Assembly (NCBI GenBank): GCA_963786225.1
Contig: CAWAYQ010000028.1
Location: forward strand, 124,001 to 188,000
Direction of reading: 5' to 3'
Origin: Flaviflagellibacter sp963786225
GTDB lineage: Bacteria > Pseudomonadota > Alphaproteobacteria > Rhizobiales > Methylopilaceae
DNA length: 64,000 bases
A program made the translations under genes and the position numbers. Below, piece by piece: positions 17,258 to 25,961 of the stretch. A model generated the notes under the pieces. That model worked only from the letters and a program-made list of their open reading frames with translations, had not been told where the DNA came from and made no database searches. Numbering within the stretch: the first letter of the stretch is position 1; every line of letters begins with the position of its first letter.

Positions 17258-18259
17258 TCAGAAATGCCGGAACGCCAGCCGGTCCAGCACTAAAGTCTGC
17301 CCTACCCGCTCGACCCGCACCCGGCCGCTGAACGGCGCCACGATCTGTCCGATCTCGGTCACCGCGACGCCGGCGTTTTTCGCCGCACGCTCGAAATCCT
17401 CGGCCCGGTCCGCATCGACCGTCGCCAGAACCTCGTAATCGTCGCCCCCGGTCAGCACGGAGGGCAGCGCCGACGGATCGGTTTCGACGGCCTTTCGCGC
17501 CGCCGCCGACAGCGGCACGCGCCCGGCATCCAGCACCGCGCCGACCTCGGAGGCCGCGCACATCCGTCCGAGATCGCCCGCGAGCCCGTCCGAGACATCC
17601 ATCGCCGCCGTCGCGAATTCCGCGACCAGGGCCGCCGCCTTCAGGCGCGGCTCGGGCAAGAGATAACGGTCGAGCAGATGCTCGGTTTCCGCGGCGTTGA
17701 GCCCCCAGCGGGATTTGAGTGTGCCGTCGAGCCTGATCTTCAGCCCGAGCGCCGCATCGCCCACCGTTCCGGTGACATAAAGTTTCTGTCCGACGGCCGC
17801 TTTCGTGCGGCGCGGCACGCGCCCTTCCGGCGTGAGGCCGAATGCCGTCACCGAGATGAACAGCGGGCCGGGCGTGCGCACCGTGTCGCCGCCGTAAAGC
17901 GAAATGCCGAACTCCTCCTGGTCGGACGACAGCCCTTCGCAGAAACTTTCCAGCCAATCCTCGGACCAGTCTTCGGTCAGCGCGATGGTCAGCAGATAGC
18001 CGGCGGGCGCGGCGCCCTTGGCGGCGAGATCGGAGAGGTTGACCCGCAGCGCCTTGCGAGCCACCGCATCGGGAGGGTCGTCGGCGAAGAAGTGCACGCC
18101 CGCGACGATCGCATCGGTCGTCAGGATCAACTCATAACCGTCGGGCGCCCGATAGCTCGCCGCGTCGTCGAGCAGCCGCGCCGCGCCGGGCGCGGTCGCA
18201 AGCGGCCGGAAGTAGCGGGCGATCAGCCCATCTTCGTCAGGCCGCCCGCCCTTCGTCAT
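17258..18259 (-). CDS. thiL: Thiamine-monophosphate kinase
   Basis: A 333-residue ATP-dependent kinase making thiamine diphosphate from thiamine monophosphate. It belongs to the PurM/AIR synthase fold. Features include the metal-binding DDAASYRAPDGYELILTTDA near the N-terminus, FADDPPDAVARKALRVNLSD, GYLLTIAL, SLYGGDTVRTPGPL and MDVSDGLAGDLGRM. Length is normal. Its ATG overlaps the nusB stop by 4 bases. Confidence 0.95.
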   Translation of the reverse strand: MTKGGRPDEDGLIARYFRPLATAPGAARLLDDAASYRAPDGYELILTTDAIVAGVHFFADDPPDAVARKALRVNLSDLAAKGAAPAGYLLTIALTEDWSEDWLESFCEGLSSDQEEFGISLYGGDTVRTPGPLFISVTAFGLTPEGRVPRRTKAAVGQKLYVTGTVGDAALGLKIRLDGTLKSRWGLNAAETEHLLDRYLLPEPRLKAAALVAEFATAAMDVSDGLAGDLGRMCAASEVGAVLDAGRVPLSAAARKAVETDPSALPSVLTGGDDYEVLATVDADRAEDFERAAKNAGVAVTEIGQIVAPFSGRVRVERVGQTLVLDRLAFRHF

Positions 18260-18720
18260 CGTGCGGCGCTCTCGAACTCGTCGGCGCGCAGATCGCGTGC
18301 CAGATTGTCGAGCACCGCGTTCGTCATCCCCGCTTCGTCCTTGTCGACGAAAGCGTTGGCGACATCGACATATTCCGTAATGACAACGCGCGCCGGAACA
18401 TCCTTGCGGTTGGCAAGTTCATAGGCTCCCGCCCGCAGCACGGCGCGCAGGATCGCCTCGATCCGCTTCAGCGGCCAGCCCTTCGCAAGAGCAGCGTCGA
18501 TGCCCTTGTCGAGCGTCATCTGATCGCGCACCACGCCCTCGACGATATCGCGGAAGAACGCGACCTCGGCCGGCTTGTAGGCATCGCCGTCGACTTCGCG
18601 GCCGAGCCAATGGCTCTCGAATTCCGCGAACACGTCGGAGATCGCGGCGCCGCCGATGTCCATCTGGTAAAGTGCCTGCACCGCGCCGAGGCGGGAGGCC
18701 GAACGTTTTTCACGTGACAT
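18256..18720 (-). CDS. nusB: Transcription antitermination factor NusB
   Basis: A 154-residue all-helical RNA-binding factor that, with NusE (S10), binds boxA of rRNA leaders and prevents premature termination. Recognisable segments are ARLGAVQALYQMDIG-like RLGAVQALYQMD, LRAVLRAGAYEL and VVITEYVDVANAFVDKDE. The ribH-nusB pair and its spacing of one base are conserved in bacteria. The gene overlaps thiL by 4 bases. Confidence 0.95.
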   Translation of the reverse strand: MSREKRSASRLGAVQALYQMDIGGAAISDVFAEFESHWLGREVDGDAYKPAEVAFFRDIVEGVVRDQMTLDKGIDAALAKGWPLKRIEAILRAVLRAGAYELANRKDVPARVVITEYVDVANAFVDKDEAGMTNAVLDNLARDLRADEFESAAR

Positions 18721-18721
18721 C

Positions 18722-19216
18722 TTAGGCCTCCAGGCTTGAGGCGAAGGTGCGGGTCGCGCGGATTACGGTCAGCACGGCTTCCACCGCGCCGCCGCCCTTG
18801 TCGCCTTCGCCGGTCCGGGCGCGCGCCCAGGCCTGCTCTTCGTTCTCGACCGTCAGGATGCCGTTGCCGACCGGGATGGCCCGGCGGACCGAAAGGTCCA
18901 TCAGGCCGCGCGAGCTTTCATTGGCCACGATTTCGAAATGGTAGGTCTCGCCGCGGATCACGCAGCCGAGCGCCACCACGCCGTCGAACGGCGCATCTTC
19001 GTCGTCTGCAACGTCGAGCGCCATCGCCGCCGTGCCCGGAATTTCCAGAGCCCCCGGCACTGTGATTTTCGTGTAGGTCGCGCCGGCCGCCTTCAGACGC
19101 GCTTCCGCGCCGCGCAGAAGCTCGTCGGCCAGCGCTTCGTAGAAGCGCGCCTCGACGATCAGGATGTGCGCGCGGATCGGTTGCGACCCCGCCTCGCGGC
19201 GCTGTGGAACGGCCAT
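18722..19216 (-). CDS. ribH: 6,7-dimethyl-8-ribityllumazine synthase
   Basis: A 164-residue enzyme condensing the ribityl pyrimidine with 3,4-dihydroxy-2-butanone 4-phosphate in riboflavin synthesis. Visible motifs are ILIVEARFYEALADELL, TVPGALEIPGTA, GVVALGCVIRGETYHFE (catalytic His in the last part) and PVGNGILTVENEEQA. I start it at ATG 19216; the region upstream is an intergenic repeat, not coding. It is one base from nusB. Confidence 0.95.
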   Translation of the reverse strand: MAVPQRREAGSQPIRAHILIVEARFYEALADELLRGAEARLKAAGATYTKITVPGALEIPGTAAMALDVADDEDAPFDGVVALGCVIRGETYHFEIVANESSRGLMDLSVRRAIPVGNGILTVENEEQAWARARTGEGDKGGGAVEAVLTVIRATRTFASSLEA

Positions 19217-19221
19217 GCTTT

Positions 19222-19385
19222 TCCTCAAATCCCCAGGCCGCGTGCGCGAAGCGCATCGCGTGATCCGGGGTCCATCACAAACTCGCGGCGAAGCCGCACA
19301 TTCAAAAAATGCGGCTGCGCCGCAACTCAATTCCTGGATCCCGGATCGGCGTTCGGCTTTGCCTGACGTGTCCGGGATACGCGGC
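19222..19385. repeat. Palindromic extragenic repeat between ribE and ribH
   Basis: A nested inverted repeat: outer arms GATCCGGGGTCCA (19262-19274) and TGGATCCCGGATC (19335-19347) pair with one mismatch. Inner arms of 14 bases (19285-19298 and 19310-19323) also pair with one mismatch around an A-rich loop. A further CCGGA/TCCGG hairpin lies on the ribE side. The TGGATCCCGGATC...TCCGGGATA style is typical of high-copy extragenic palindromes in alphaproteobacteria. It splits the rib genes and may modulate ribH expression. Confidence 0.75.
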
Positions 19386-20000
19386 TTAGCGGAGGCTATC
19401 GGCCTCTGCAAGACGCGCCGCATAGCGCGCCATCTGATCTACTTCGAGATTGACGCTGTCGCCCGGTTGCCGCGCCGCCCAGGTCGTCACGGCAAGCGTG
19501 TGCGGGATCAGCATGGACGTGAAACGCATCCCGTCCACGACGTTCACGGTGAGCGAGGTGCCGTCGAGGCAGACCGAGCCCTTCGGTGCGATGAAGCGCG
19601 CGAGTTCGGGGGGCACGGCGAAGGTAAAATGGACCGCCTCGCCGAGATCCTCGCGACCGGTGATGCGGGCAATTCCGTCGATATGGCCGGACACGATATG
19701 CCCGCCGAGCTCGTCGCCGACCCTGAGTGCGCGTTCGAGGTTCAGCCGTGTTCCCGCGCTCCAGCTTCCCGCGGTGGTGACGGCGAGCGTTTCCGGCCCG
19801 GCGTCGAAACCCAGAAGCGTCCGCCCGTCCGCGCCGACCTCTATTCCCGTTACCGTCAGGCACACCCCGGAGCAGGCAATCGACGCCCCGAGCGCCACGC
19901 CGTCGGGATCAAAGGTGCATGCCAGGACAAGCCGCAGCACCGTGCCGTCCGGCTCGGTGGACACGATCTCGCCGATCTCGCTGACAATCCCAGTAAACAT
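19386..20000 (-). CDS. ribE: Riboflavin synthase alpha subunit
   Basis: A 204-residue enzyme dismutating two lumazines to riboflavin. It has the invariant N-terminus MFTGIVSEIGEIV and two tandem lumazine-binding beta-barrels. The first contains GASIACSGVCLTVTG, the second HIVSGHIDGIARI and VCLDGTSLTVN. Length is usual. Its ATG overlaps the ribD stop (TGATG), giving translational coupling. Confidence 0.95.
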   Translation of the reverse strand: MFTGIVSEIGEIVSTEPDGTVLRLVLACTFDPDGVALGASIACSGVCLTVTGIEVGADGRTLLGFDAGPETLAVTTAGSWSAGTRLNLERALRVGDELGGHIVSGHIDGIARITGREDLGEAVHFTFAVPPELARFIAPKGSVCLDGTSLTVNVVDGMRFTSMLIPHTLAVTTWAARQPGDSVNLEVDQMARYAARLAEADSLR

Positions 20001-21124
20001 CAGTCCCGCTCATACACGAACATCGTGTCCTCGCCCGCATCGTGCTTTTCGCGAAGGTTAAAGCCCGCCTGCGCAAACACCACCGCATGCGGGCCGAAAA
20101 GGGCGTCGATCGCGTCCGCTCCGAGAGGATCGGGGCTTTGAAAGACCACCGCCTCGTCGACGAGACCGGCCTCCAGGAACGCCGCCGCCAAAAGCGGCCC
20201 GCCCTCGACCATCAGCCGCGTAATGCCGCGCCTCGAGAGTTCGCCCAGAGCATAGGGGACATCAACCCCCTCATTCGTCAGGGGCGCACGGATCACTTCG
20301 ATTCCGTGCGGTGCGAGCGTGCGTTCGGCATCCCGGCTTGCACCGTCCCCCGCCACGACCCAGACCGGCACTTCCCGCGCGCTCGTCACCAGTTGGGACG
20401 TCAATGGAAGCCGCAACCCGGAATCGAACACGACGCGCAGCGGAGAACGGTCTTCCATCCCGGGCAGACGGCAGGTCAGAAGCGGGTCGTCGGCGATCAC
20501 CGTGCCGATCCCGACCGCGATCGCATCTGTCCGCGAGCGCATCAGATGCACAATATCGCGTACCGCCTCGCCGGTGATCGGCGCCGGACGACGACCCGCC
20601 AACGCGGCTTTGCCGTTCGAAGAAACCGCAAGCTTCAGAGTAATATAAGGGCGTTTCCTCGTAACTCTGCTTAGGTGTCCGGCGTGTACCCTTACGGCCT
20701 CGGCGCGCAGCACGTTCTCGGCGACGTCGATCCCCGCCGCGCGCAGCCGTTCGTAGCCCTGCCCGCCGACCAGCGGATTCGGATCTTCAAGCGCCGAAAC
20801 AACCCGCGAAATTCCAGCCGTGATAATCGCATCCGCGCAAGGGGGCGTGCGGCCGTGATGGGAGCAGGGTTCGAGGCTGACATAGAGGGTCGCGCCGCGA
20901 GCGGCATCGGCGGCCTCGGCGAGCGCCACAGTCTCGGCATGCGGCCGCCCGCCGGCCTTGGTCCAGCCACGCCCGACCACCACGCCGTTGTTTACGACCA
21001 GGGCGCCGACGGACGGGTTCGGCCAGGCGTGGCCGAGTTCGCGCGTTCCGAGATGGATCGCCGCCGACATGAAACGGCCATCGTCGTCCAGCCCCGCCTC
21101 CACCAGGTCGGTCCCGGCGGCCAT
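20000..21124 (-). CDS. ribD: Bifunctional deaminase/reductase RibD
   Basis: A 374-residue fusion of a zinc-dependent pyrimidine deaminase and an NADPH-dependent reductase, the second and third steps of riboflavin synthesis. The deaminase shows WPNPSVGALVV, PHAETVALAEA and the zinc ligands in EPCSHHGRTPPC. The reductase half contains YITLKLAVSSNGK, TDAIAVGIGTVIADDPLLT and VEGGPLLAAAFL. I start it at ATG 21124, one base from the nrdR stop; the extension to 21238 would overlap nrdR heavily. Confidence 0.95.
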   Translation of the reverse strand: MAAGTDLVEAGLDDDGRFMSAAIHLGTRELGHAWPNPSVGALVVNNGVVVGRGWTKAGGRPHAETVALAEAADAARGATLYVSLEPCSHHGRTPPCADAIITAGISRVVSALEDPNPLVGGQGYERLRAAGIDVAENVLRAEAVRVHAGHLSRVTRKRPYITLKLAVSSNGKAALAGRRPAPITGEAVRDIVHLMRSRTDAIAVGIGTVIADDPLLTCRLPGMEDRSPLRVVFDSGLRLPLTSQLVTSAREVPVWVVAGDGASRDAERTLAPHGIEVIRAPLTNEGVDVPYALGELSRRGITRLMVEGGPLLAAAFLEAGLVDEAVVFQSPDPLGADAIDALFGPHAVVFAQAGFNLREKHDAGEDTMFVYERD

Positions 21125-21125
21125 G

Positions 21126-21599
21126 TCACGGTCTCGTCGCGGCGGTGTTCTCGTTGGCGAGTTCGGCGATGGCCGTCTCGAAATCGCGCGCTTCGCGGAA
21201 ATCCCTGTAGACCGAGGCGAATCGTACATACGCAACATCGTCCACGGCCTTCAGTTCCTCCATCACAAATTCGCCGATGATGGAAGACTGCACTTCGTTT
21301 TCGCCGAGCCCTTCAAGCTTGCGCACGACGCGCGAAACAAGCTGCTCGATCTGTTCCTGCTCGACCGGGCGTTTTCTAAGGGCGATCTCGACCGAACGCT
21401 CCAGCTTGTCGCGCTCGAACGGAATGCGCCGGCCCGAGCGCTTGATGACGCCGAGTTCGCGAAGCTGCACACGTTCGAAGGTCGTGAAACGACGCTCGCA
21501 GGCCGAGCAGACCCGGCGGCGCCGGATCGCCGTCTCATCCTCGGTCGGACGCGAATCCTTCACCTGGGTATCGAGACTGCTGCAATAAGGACACCGCAT
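21126..21599 (-). CDS. nrdR: Transcriptional repressor NrdR
   Basis: A 157-residue nucleotide-sensing repressor of ribonucleotide reductase genes. The N-terminal zinc ribbon uses CPYC and CSAC, with the arginine-rich IRRRRVCSACERRFTTFERV segment binding NrdR boxes. The ATP-cone follows from VIKRSGRRIPFERDKL. The position between glyA and ribD is conserved in alphaproteobacteria. No NrdR box was identified in this window. Confidence 0.95.
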   Translation of the reverse strand: MRCPYCSSLDTQVKDSRPTEDETAIRRRRVCSACERRFTTFERVQLRELGVIKRSGRRIPFERDKLERSVEIALRKRPVEQEQIEQLVSRVVRKLEGLGENEVQSSIIGEFVMEELKAVDDVAYVRFASVYRDFREARDFETAIAELANENTAATRP

Positions 21600-21614
21600 C
21601 CCGCCCCCTTGTGA

Positions 21615-22925
21615 TTACTGCTTTTCGTATATCGGGAAGCGCGCGAGCAGCGCCTTCGCCTTCTCGCGCACCTTGCCCTCGACCAGGCTGTCTTCCTCGA
21701 CACCCTTCTGGGACAGGACGTTCAGAACCTCGGCGATCATGTCGCCGACTTCCTGGAACTCCTTGACGCCGAAGCCGCGCGTCGTACCAGCCGGCGTGCC
21801 GAGACGGATACCGGAGGATATCATGGGCTTTTCCGGGTCGAATGGAATGCCGTTCTTGTTGCAGGTGATGTTGGCGCGGCCGAGCGCGATTTCCGTCACG
21901 CGGCCGGTAAGACGCTTCGGACGCAGATCGACCAGAACGAGATGGGTGTCGGTGCCGCCCGAGACGATGTCGAAGCCGTGGCCTTTAAGGTTTTCCGAGA
22001 GCGCCTTTGCATTCTCGATCACGTTCTTTGCGTAGACCTTGAAGTCCGGACGCAGCGCTTCGCCCAATGCCACCGCCTTGGCGGCAATGACATGCATCAG
22101 CGGGCCGCCCTGCTGGCCGGGGAACACGGCGGAATTGATCTTCTTCGCCAGTTCTTCGTCATTGGTCAGGATCATGCCGCCGCGGGGGCCGCGCAACGTC
22201 TTGTGCGTGGTCGTCGAGACGACGTGCGCGTAGTCCAGCGGGTTCGGGTGTTGGCCGCCCGCGACGAGGCCGGCGAAATGCGCCATGTCGACGAAGAATT
22301 TTGCGCCGACTTCATCCGCGATCTCGCGGAAACGCTTGAAATCGGGTTGGCGCGAATAGGCCGAGCCGCCGGCGATGATGACCTTCGGCTTATGCTCGTG
22401 CGCCAGCTTCTCGACTTCGTCGTAATCGATGAGATGCGTATCCGGCCGCACGCTATAAGGCACCGGCTTGAACCATTTGCCGGAGACCGTCACCGGCGAG
22501 CCATGCGTCAGATGTCCGCCGGCCGCGAGGTTGAGGCCGAGGAACGTGTCGCCCGGCTGCATCAGCGCCATGAACACCGCCTGGTTCGCCTGCGCACCGG
22601 AATGGGGCTGCACATTGGCGAATTTGGCGTTGAAAAGGTGGCAGGCACGTTCGATCGCGACCCGCTCGACGATGTCGACATACTGGCAGCCGCCGTAATA
22701 GCGGCGGCCCGGATAGCCCTCGGCATATTTGTTGGTAAGGACCGAGCCCTGGGCTTCCAGCACCGCCTGGGAGACGATGTTTTCCGAGGCGATCAGCTCG
22801 ATTTCTTCCCGCTGGCGGCCAAGCTCGAGGCGCACGGCGTCGAAGATTTCGGGATCGGCCTGGTCGAGCGAAGACGAGAAGAAGCCGTTTGCGCTCGGCA
22901 TGTAGGCAGGGTTTGTCGCGGACAT
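21615..22925 (-). CDS. glyA: Serine hydroxymethyltransferase
   Basis: A 436-residue PLP enzyme interconverting serine and glycine with tetrahydrofolate, the main source of one-carbon units. Features are SENIVSQAVLEAQGSVLTNK, YAEGYPGRRYYGGC, HSGAQANQAVFMAL and the PLP-lysine motif VSTTTHKTLRGPRGG. Length fits the family. The 110 bases upstream can form several small hairpins, discussed separately. It leads the glyA-nrdR-rib series. Confidence 0.96.
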   Translation of the reverse strand: MSATNPAYMPSANGFFSSSLDQADPEIFDAVRLELGRQREEIELIASENIVSQAVLEAQGSVLTNKYAEGYPGRRYYGGCQYVDIVERVAIERACHLFNAKFANVQPHSGAQANQAVFMALMQPGDTFLGLNLAAGGHLTHGSPVTVSGKWFKPVPYSVRPDTHLIDYDEVEKLAHEHKPKVIIAGGSAYSRQPDFKRFREIADEVGAKFFVDMAHFAGLVAGGQHPNPLDYAHVVSTTTHKTLRGPRGGMILTNDEELAKKINSAVFPGQQGGPLMHVIAAKAVALGEALRPDFKVYAKNVIENAKALSENLKGHGFDIVSGGTDTHLVLVDLRPKRLTGRVTEIALGRANITCNKNGIPFDPEKPMISSGIRLGTPAGTTRGFGVKEFQEVGDMIAEVLNVLSQKGVEEDSLVEGKVREKAKALLARFPIYEKQ

Positions 22926-23035
22926 TCAGAAAACTCCAGCCGTCGGCCGGGAAAACCCCGGTCCGGCTCATTAAGCCTGCCGGGTTACCATATCCGGTAG
23001 CGCCGGGCCAAGGGGAATACGAGGGGTGTGTTTTC

Positions 23036-23188
23036 CTAACGCGGATTCGGGACGGATTCATGCGCCGCCTGCACGCGAGAGGATTCCGGTTTCGGACCTT
23101 TCGCCTGGGCGTCGGGCGGAGCCGGAGCGGCGGGCGCAAATCCGACCGAAATGCCGAGCCTTGCCTGAGGGGTGTACAGCCCTGACAT
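23036..23188 (-). CDS. Possible 50-residue protein, unknown
   Basis: A small open frame starting at ATG 23188, 10 bases after the stop of the DUF6898-like gene and on the same strand. The product begins MSGLYTPQARLGISVGFAPA and is rich in Ala and Pro with a charged tail. No ribosome-binding site is obvious, though codon use resembles that of neighbours. It could be a genuine small protein of the L,D-transpeptidase transcript or chance. I do not recognise a family. Confidence 0.3.
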   Translation of the reverse strand: MSGLYTPQARLGISVGFAPAAPAPPDAQAKGPKPESSRVQAAHESVPNPR

Positions 23189-23198
23189 AGACAGGGAC

Positions 23199-23429
23199 CT
23201 AATCCGTCAACCGGCCTTCCCGCCTCAGCCGCTGCTCGAGCTTCCTGATCGCCAGCCTTTGGAGGTCGGCCCGCGCGGCATTGGCCGGGCCGACGGCCGA
23301 GACCTCGACTCCGGTGGCGGCATGAATGGCCGAAACCTTCATGCTCCCGCCGATAGGATGCAGTTCGAGGAAAACCTCGCCCAGCCCCGGAGAGGCCGGA
23401 TTACTGGATGGCGGCGATTTGGCCGACAC
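23199..23429 (-). CDS. Small DUF6898-like protein
   Basis: A protein of about 76 residues or fewer, whose core reads GEVFLELHPIGGSMKVSAIH followed by ATGVEVSAVGPANAARADLQ. This strongly resembles a family of short alphaproteobacterial proteins that I recall as DUF6898. The start is uncertain: no ATG is available in frame, and the best candidate is GTG 23429, which overlaps the end of the L,D-transpeptidase gene by 29 bases. Function is unknown. Confidence 0.5.
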   Translation of the reverse strand: MSAKSPPSSNPASPGLGEVFLELHPIGGSMKVSAIHAATGVEVSAVGPANAARADLQRLAIRKLEQRLRREGRLTD

Positions 23430-24639
23430 CGTCGATATTGTAGATGTCGTCGCGGAACTGGACGATGCCCTGGGCGTCCGCCCAGGCCGTGATGTAGACC
23501 CAATAGACCGCGACCGGGGCCTTGATCTTGGCGTCGATGCGCTCGCCGGACTTGATGGCGGCGTCGATCTGCGGGCGCTCCCAGCCGGGCGTTTCGCGCA
23601 ACAGCCATTCCGCAAGGTCGCGCACGTTCTGCACGCGCACGCAGCCCGAGGAATGGAACCGGGCATTCTCGCCGAACAGGCCCTTGGACGGCGTGTCATG
23701 CATGTACACGCCGTCCTTGTTCGGCATGTTGAGGCGCATCGAGCCCATCGAGTTCAGGTCGCCGGGATCCTGGGTGAAGCGATAATCCATCGCCTCGTCG
23801 GACTGCCAGTTCACCTGCTCCGGCTGCAGCTGTTCGCCCCTCTGCGTGAAGATGCGGATTTTGTTCTTGGTCAGGTAATCCGGCTCTTTCTGCATCTTCG
23901 GGATCAAATCCTTGCGGATGATCGACGTCGGCACAGTCCAGAACGGATTGAAATTCACTTCCTGTATTTTCACCGAAAGCTGCGGCGAGGCGCGATCGAT
24001 CTTGCCGACCACCGCCGTGTGGCGGAGCTCGACCTGGCCGTCGGCCACGGCCTCGACCTGCGCGCCGGGAAGATTGACGGTCACGAAACGGCGGTCGAGC
24101 TTCTTCGTCAGGCCGGTGAGCCGCTGGATGCTGGTTTCAATCTGATGGCGGCGCGTTCCCGCCGGCACGTTCATCGCCGCGCGGCTGTCGGGACCGACGG
24201 CGCCGTTGACGATCAGCCCGTGCCGCGCCTGAAAGCGCTTCACAGCCGCGTCGACATAGGAATCGAACACATCACCCGTGCCGACATTCGCGGGCAGATC
24301 GCCCGAGACCGTCAGGCGCTGACGCAGGATCGCGACGTCCCGATGGCGCGTGCCGAGCTTCAGCACCGGACCTTCCGGGATCATGGGCCAACCGCCCTGC
24401 TGCTCGATGGCCATATATTGCTGAAGCGCGGCCTGGCTTGCTTCGAGAGTTTGCTGGCTCAGGATCGGCACCGAGCTTTTCGGCATCGTCACCGAAGCGG
24501 GGGCGCTGTCGAAGCGCTGCTCCCACTCGACCTGGGCGAACTTCTGCTGCGCGGAAGCGGCATTGGCCGTCAGAGCCAGCGCCGAGAGCGCCAGGCAAAA
24601 CCGCGCAGCCCCGCGCCAGGAGATTCCGGAAGACATCAT
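23401..24639 (-). CDS. L,D-transpeptidase (YkuD domain) with peptidoglycan-binding domain
   Basis: A periplasmic enzyme of about 412 residues that cross-links peptidoglycan through 3-3 bonds or anchors outer-membrane proteins. The start at ATG 24639 gives a signal peptide ending in NAASAQ. A peptidoglycan-binding-like module follows (VGTGDVFDSYVDAAVKRFQA, RHGLIVNGAVGPDSRA), then the YkuD catalytic domain with FWTVPTSIIRKDLIPKM and the catalytic cysteine in RFHSSGCVRVQN. The layout matches YcbB/LdtD-like enzymes. LdtR, a MarR-type regulator known to control such an enzyme in Liberibacter, is encoded 4 kb away, so regulation by it is plausible but not shown. Confidence 0.92.
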   Translation of the reverse strand: MMSSGISWRGAARFCLALSALALTANAASAQQKFAQVEWEQRFDSAPASVTMPKSSVPILSQQTLEASQAALQQYMAIEQQGGWPMIPEGPVLKLGTRHRDVAILRQRLTVSGDLPANVGTGDVFDSYVDAAVKRFQARHGLIVNGAVGPDSRAAMNVPAGTRRHQIETSIQRLTGLTKKLDRRFVTVNLPGAQVEAVADGQVELRHTAVVGKIDRASPQLSVKIQEVNFNPFWTVPTSIIRKDLIPKMQKEPDYLTKNKIRIFTQRGEQLQPEQVNWQSDEAMDYRFTQDPGDLNSMGSMRLNMPNKDGVYMHDTPSKGLFGENARFHSSGCVRVQNVRDLAEWLLRETPGWERPQIDAAIKSGERIDAKIKAPVAVYWVYITAWADAQGIVQFRDDIYNIDGVGQIAAIQ

Positions 24640-24840
24640 CGCTTGCAAATTTCCCTCAGGACGCAAAGCCCCCGCCGCCGTCAAACCGCGTAACATGCAC
24701 TAGGTTAACGGACAACGACCGCGGGCCGGCACGCCCAGGCGACTCGCGGCTTCGTCAGGTTAAGACAGCCTGCACTTTGGGGCCAAAGCGTGGTCGCGGC
24801 GTCCCATCCCACAGCGTCGCCACAAGCTGTTGCCCGCGCG

Positions 24841-25485
24841 CTACAATCCCGACGGCCGGGGCATGGGCAGAGGAGCGGGCCAGAGCTTGGGCACGTTCGG
24901 CACCTCGATCAGCGGCGGCAGCGGCGGCAGGAGAAGCGGCGCCGGCGGAATTTCCCGGCAGGCGCTGGCGAACGCGGTATTGATTCCGACCCAGAAAGGC
25001 AGCACCGCGACCGCAACGATGAGCGCGCCCGCGCCGGGATGCCAATTGCCCTGCGATCCCTTCCAGACGGCAAGAATGAGAAAAAGGACACAGGCCGTCA
25101 GAAAAACGGTGCCGAACAGAATGTCCCACCATTCCAGGCACAGCGCATATGGGTTCACTCCCGCGCGCACCGCCATCAGGCTCGCCCCCGCCGCGACCGG
25201 CACGATCGCGAGCACATACCAATGCGCCACGCGCTTCAGCCTGCTCGCGATGCGACGGGGCAATCCGGGCCGCTTTTCCACCGGCGCACTCCAGGCGGCG
25301 ATTTCGGGCGGCGGCTCGTCTTCCGTCTCCGGAGCGGGCTGAGACGCGAGTTCCGCGGCCTCGCCATCCGCGAGCTGGCTCGTGATGCGGCGGCTGACCG
25401 GCCGGTCCAGTTCGTCCGCCGCGGTTTCCATCGTCGCCTTGCGCTTGCTCGCCTCCCGGAAGGCGCGCCAGCCGCCCTCGCTCAC
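24841..25485 (-). CDS. Predicted membrane protein, unknown
   Basis: A protein of about 214 residues with three predicted membrane helices (HWYVLAIVPVAAGASLMAV; ILFGTVFLTACVLFLILAVW; GALIVAVAVLPFWVGI). A charged cytosolic N-terminal region precedes them and a proline-rich tail follows. The GTG start at 25485 overlaps the upstream gene's stop (GTGA), so the pair is translationally coupled. No family is recognised. Together with the upstream gene it diverges from an AAA+ ATPase, suggesting a shared function. Confidence 0.6.
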   Translation of the reverse strand: MSEGGWRAFREASKRKATMETAADELDRPVSRRITSQLADGEAAELASQPAPETEDEPPPEIAAWSAPVEKRPGLPRRIASRLKRVAHWYVLAIVPVAAGASLMAVRAGVNPYALCLEWWDILFGTVFLTACVLFLILAVWKGSQGNWHPGAGALIVAVAVLPFWVGINTAFASACREIPPAPLLLPPLPPLIEVPNVPKLWPAPLPMPRPSGL

Positions 25486-25961
25486 GGCACGTAATCCGCG
25501 TCGAATCCGAATCGCAGCGTGCACGTGAAATACGGCTCGCCGTCTTTCATCACCGGCTTGTTCAGAAACAGGAGATACGGAATGAGGCTGCCCTCACGGC
25601 AGAAATTTTTCAGCCATTCCCAATCTTCCCACTCGCTTAATTTTTCGAGCAGGGATTTTGGAATGAGGCGCGGGATCGGCACGAAGCGCCGCCCCTCCTG
25701 CAAGGGCCCGAGATAGCTCTGCTCGAGATGTTCGCGCAGCGGCTGCTCGCCGAGCACGTGACACTTTTCAGGCTCGAGCCGCACCATTGACAAGAAAAAT
25801 TCTGCCGTCGGCACATTGAGCGCGAGACGGTTCAGCTCCGCCGCCGGACAAGGCCGGTCTTCCGGAAGCATGGCAAGGTCGAGTATATGGGGGACATACA
25901 GACGATAGAGGTCCGCCCCCGTGAAGACTTGGTCGTCCAACGCACTACCCCCAAGCGACAA
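25482..25961 (-). CDS. Unknown protein, partner of the membrane protein
   Basis: Up to 159 residues, soluble, with no recognised domain. Segments such as LYRLYVPHILDLAMLPEDRP and PRLIPKSLLEKLSEWEDWEW look like a folded helical protein. The start is uncertain: the longest version uses TTG 25961 and overlaps the start of the divergent AAA+ gene by 41 bases. ATG 25871 would remove the overlap but drops 30 residues that also look coded. Coupled to the downstream membrane protein by a 4-base overlap. Confidence 0.55.
   Translation of the reverse strand: MSLGGSALDDQVFTGADLYRLYVPHILDLAMLPEDRPCPAAELNRLALNVPTAEFFLSMVRLEPEKCHVLGEQPLREHLEQSYLGPLQEGRRFVPIPRLIPKSLLEKLSEWEDWEWLKNFCREGSLIPYLLFLNKPVMKDGEPYFTCTLRFGFDADYVP

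Noticed and set aside
21125..21238. Longer RibD start
   Set aside because: Would overlap nrdR by more than 100 bases; ATG 21124 gives the normal one-base gap.
20000..21600. FMN riboswitch before the rib genes
   Set aside because: Genes upstream of ribD are directly abutting and no RFN element is visible.
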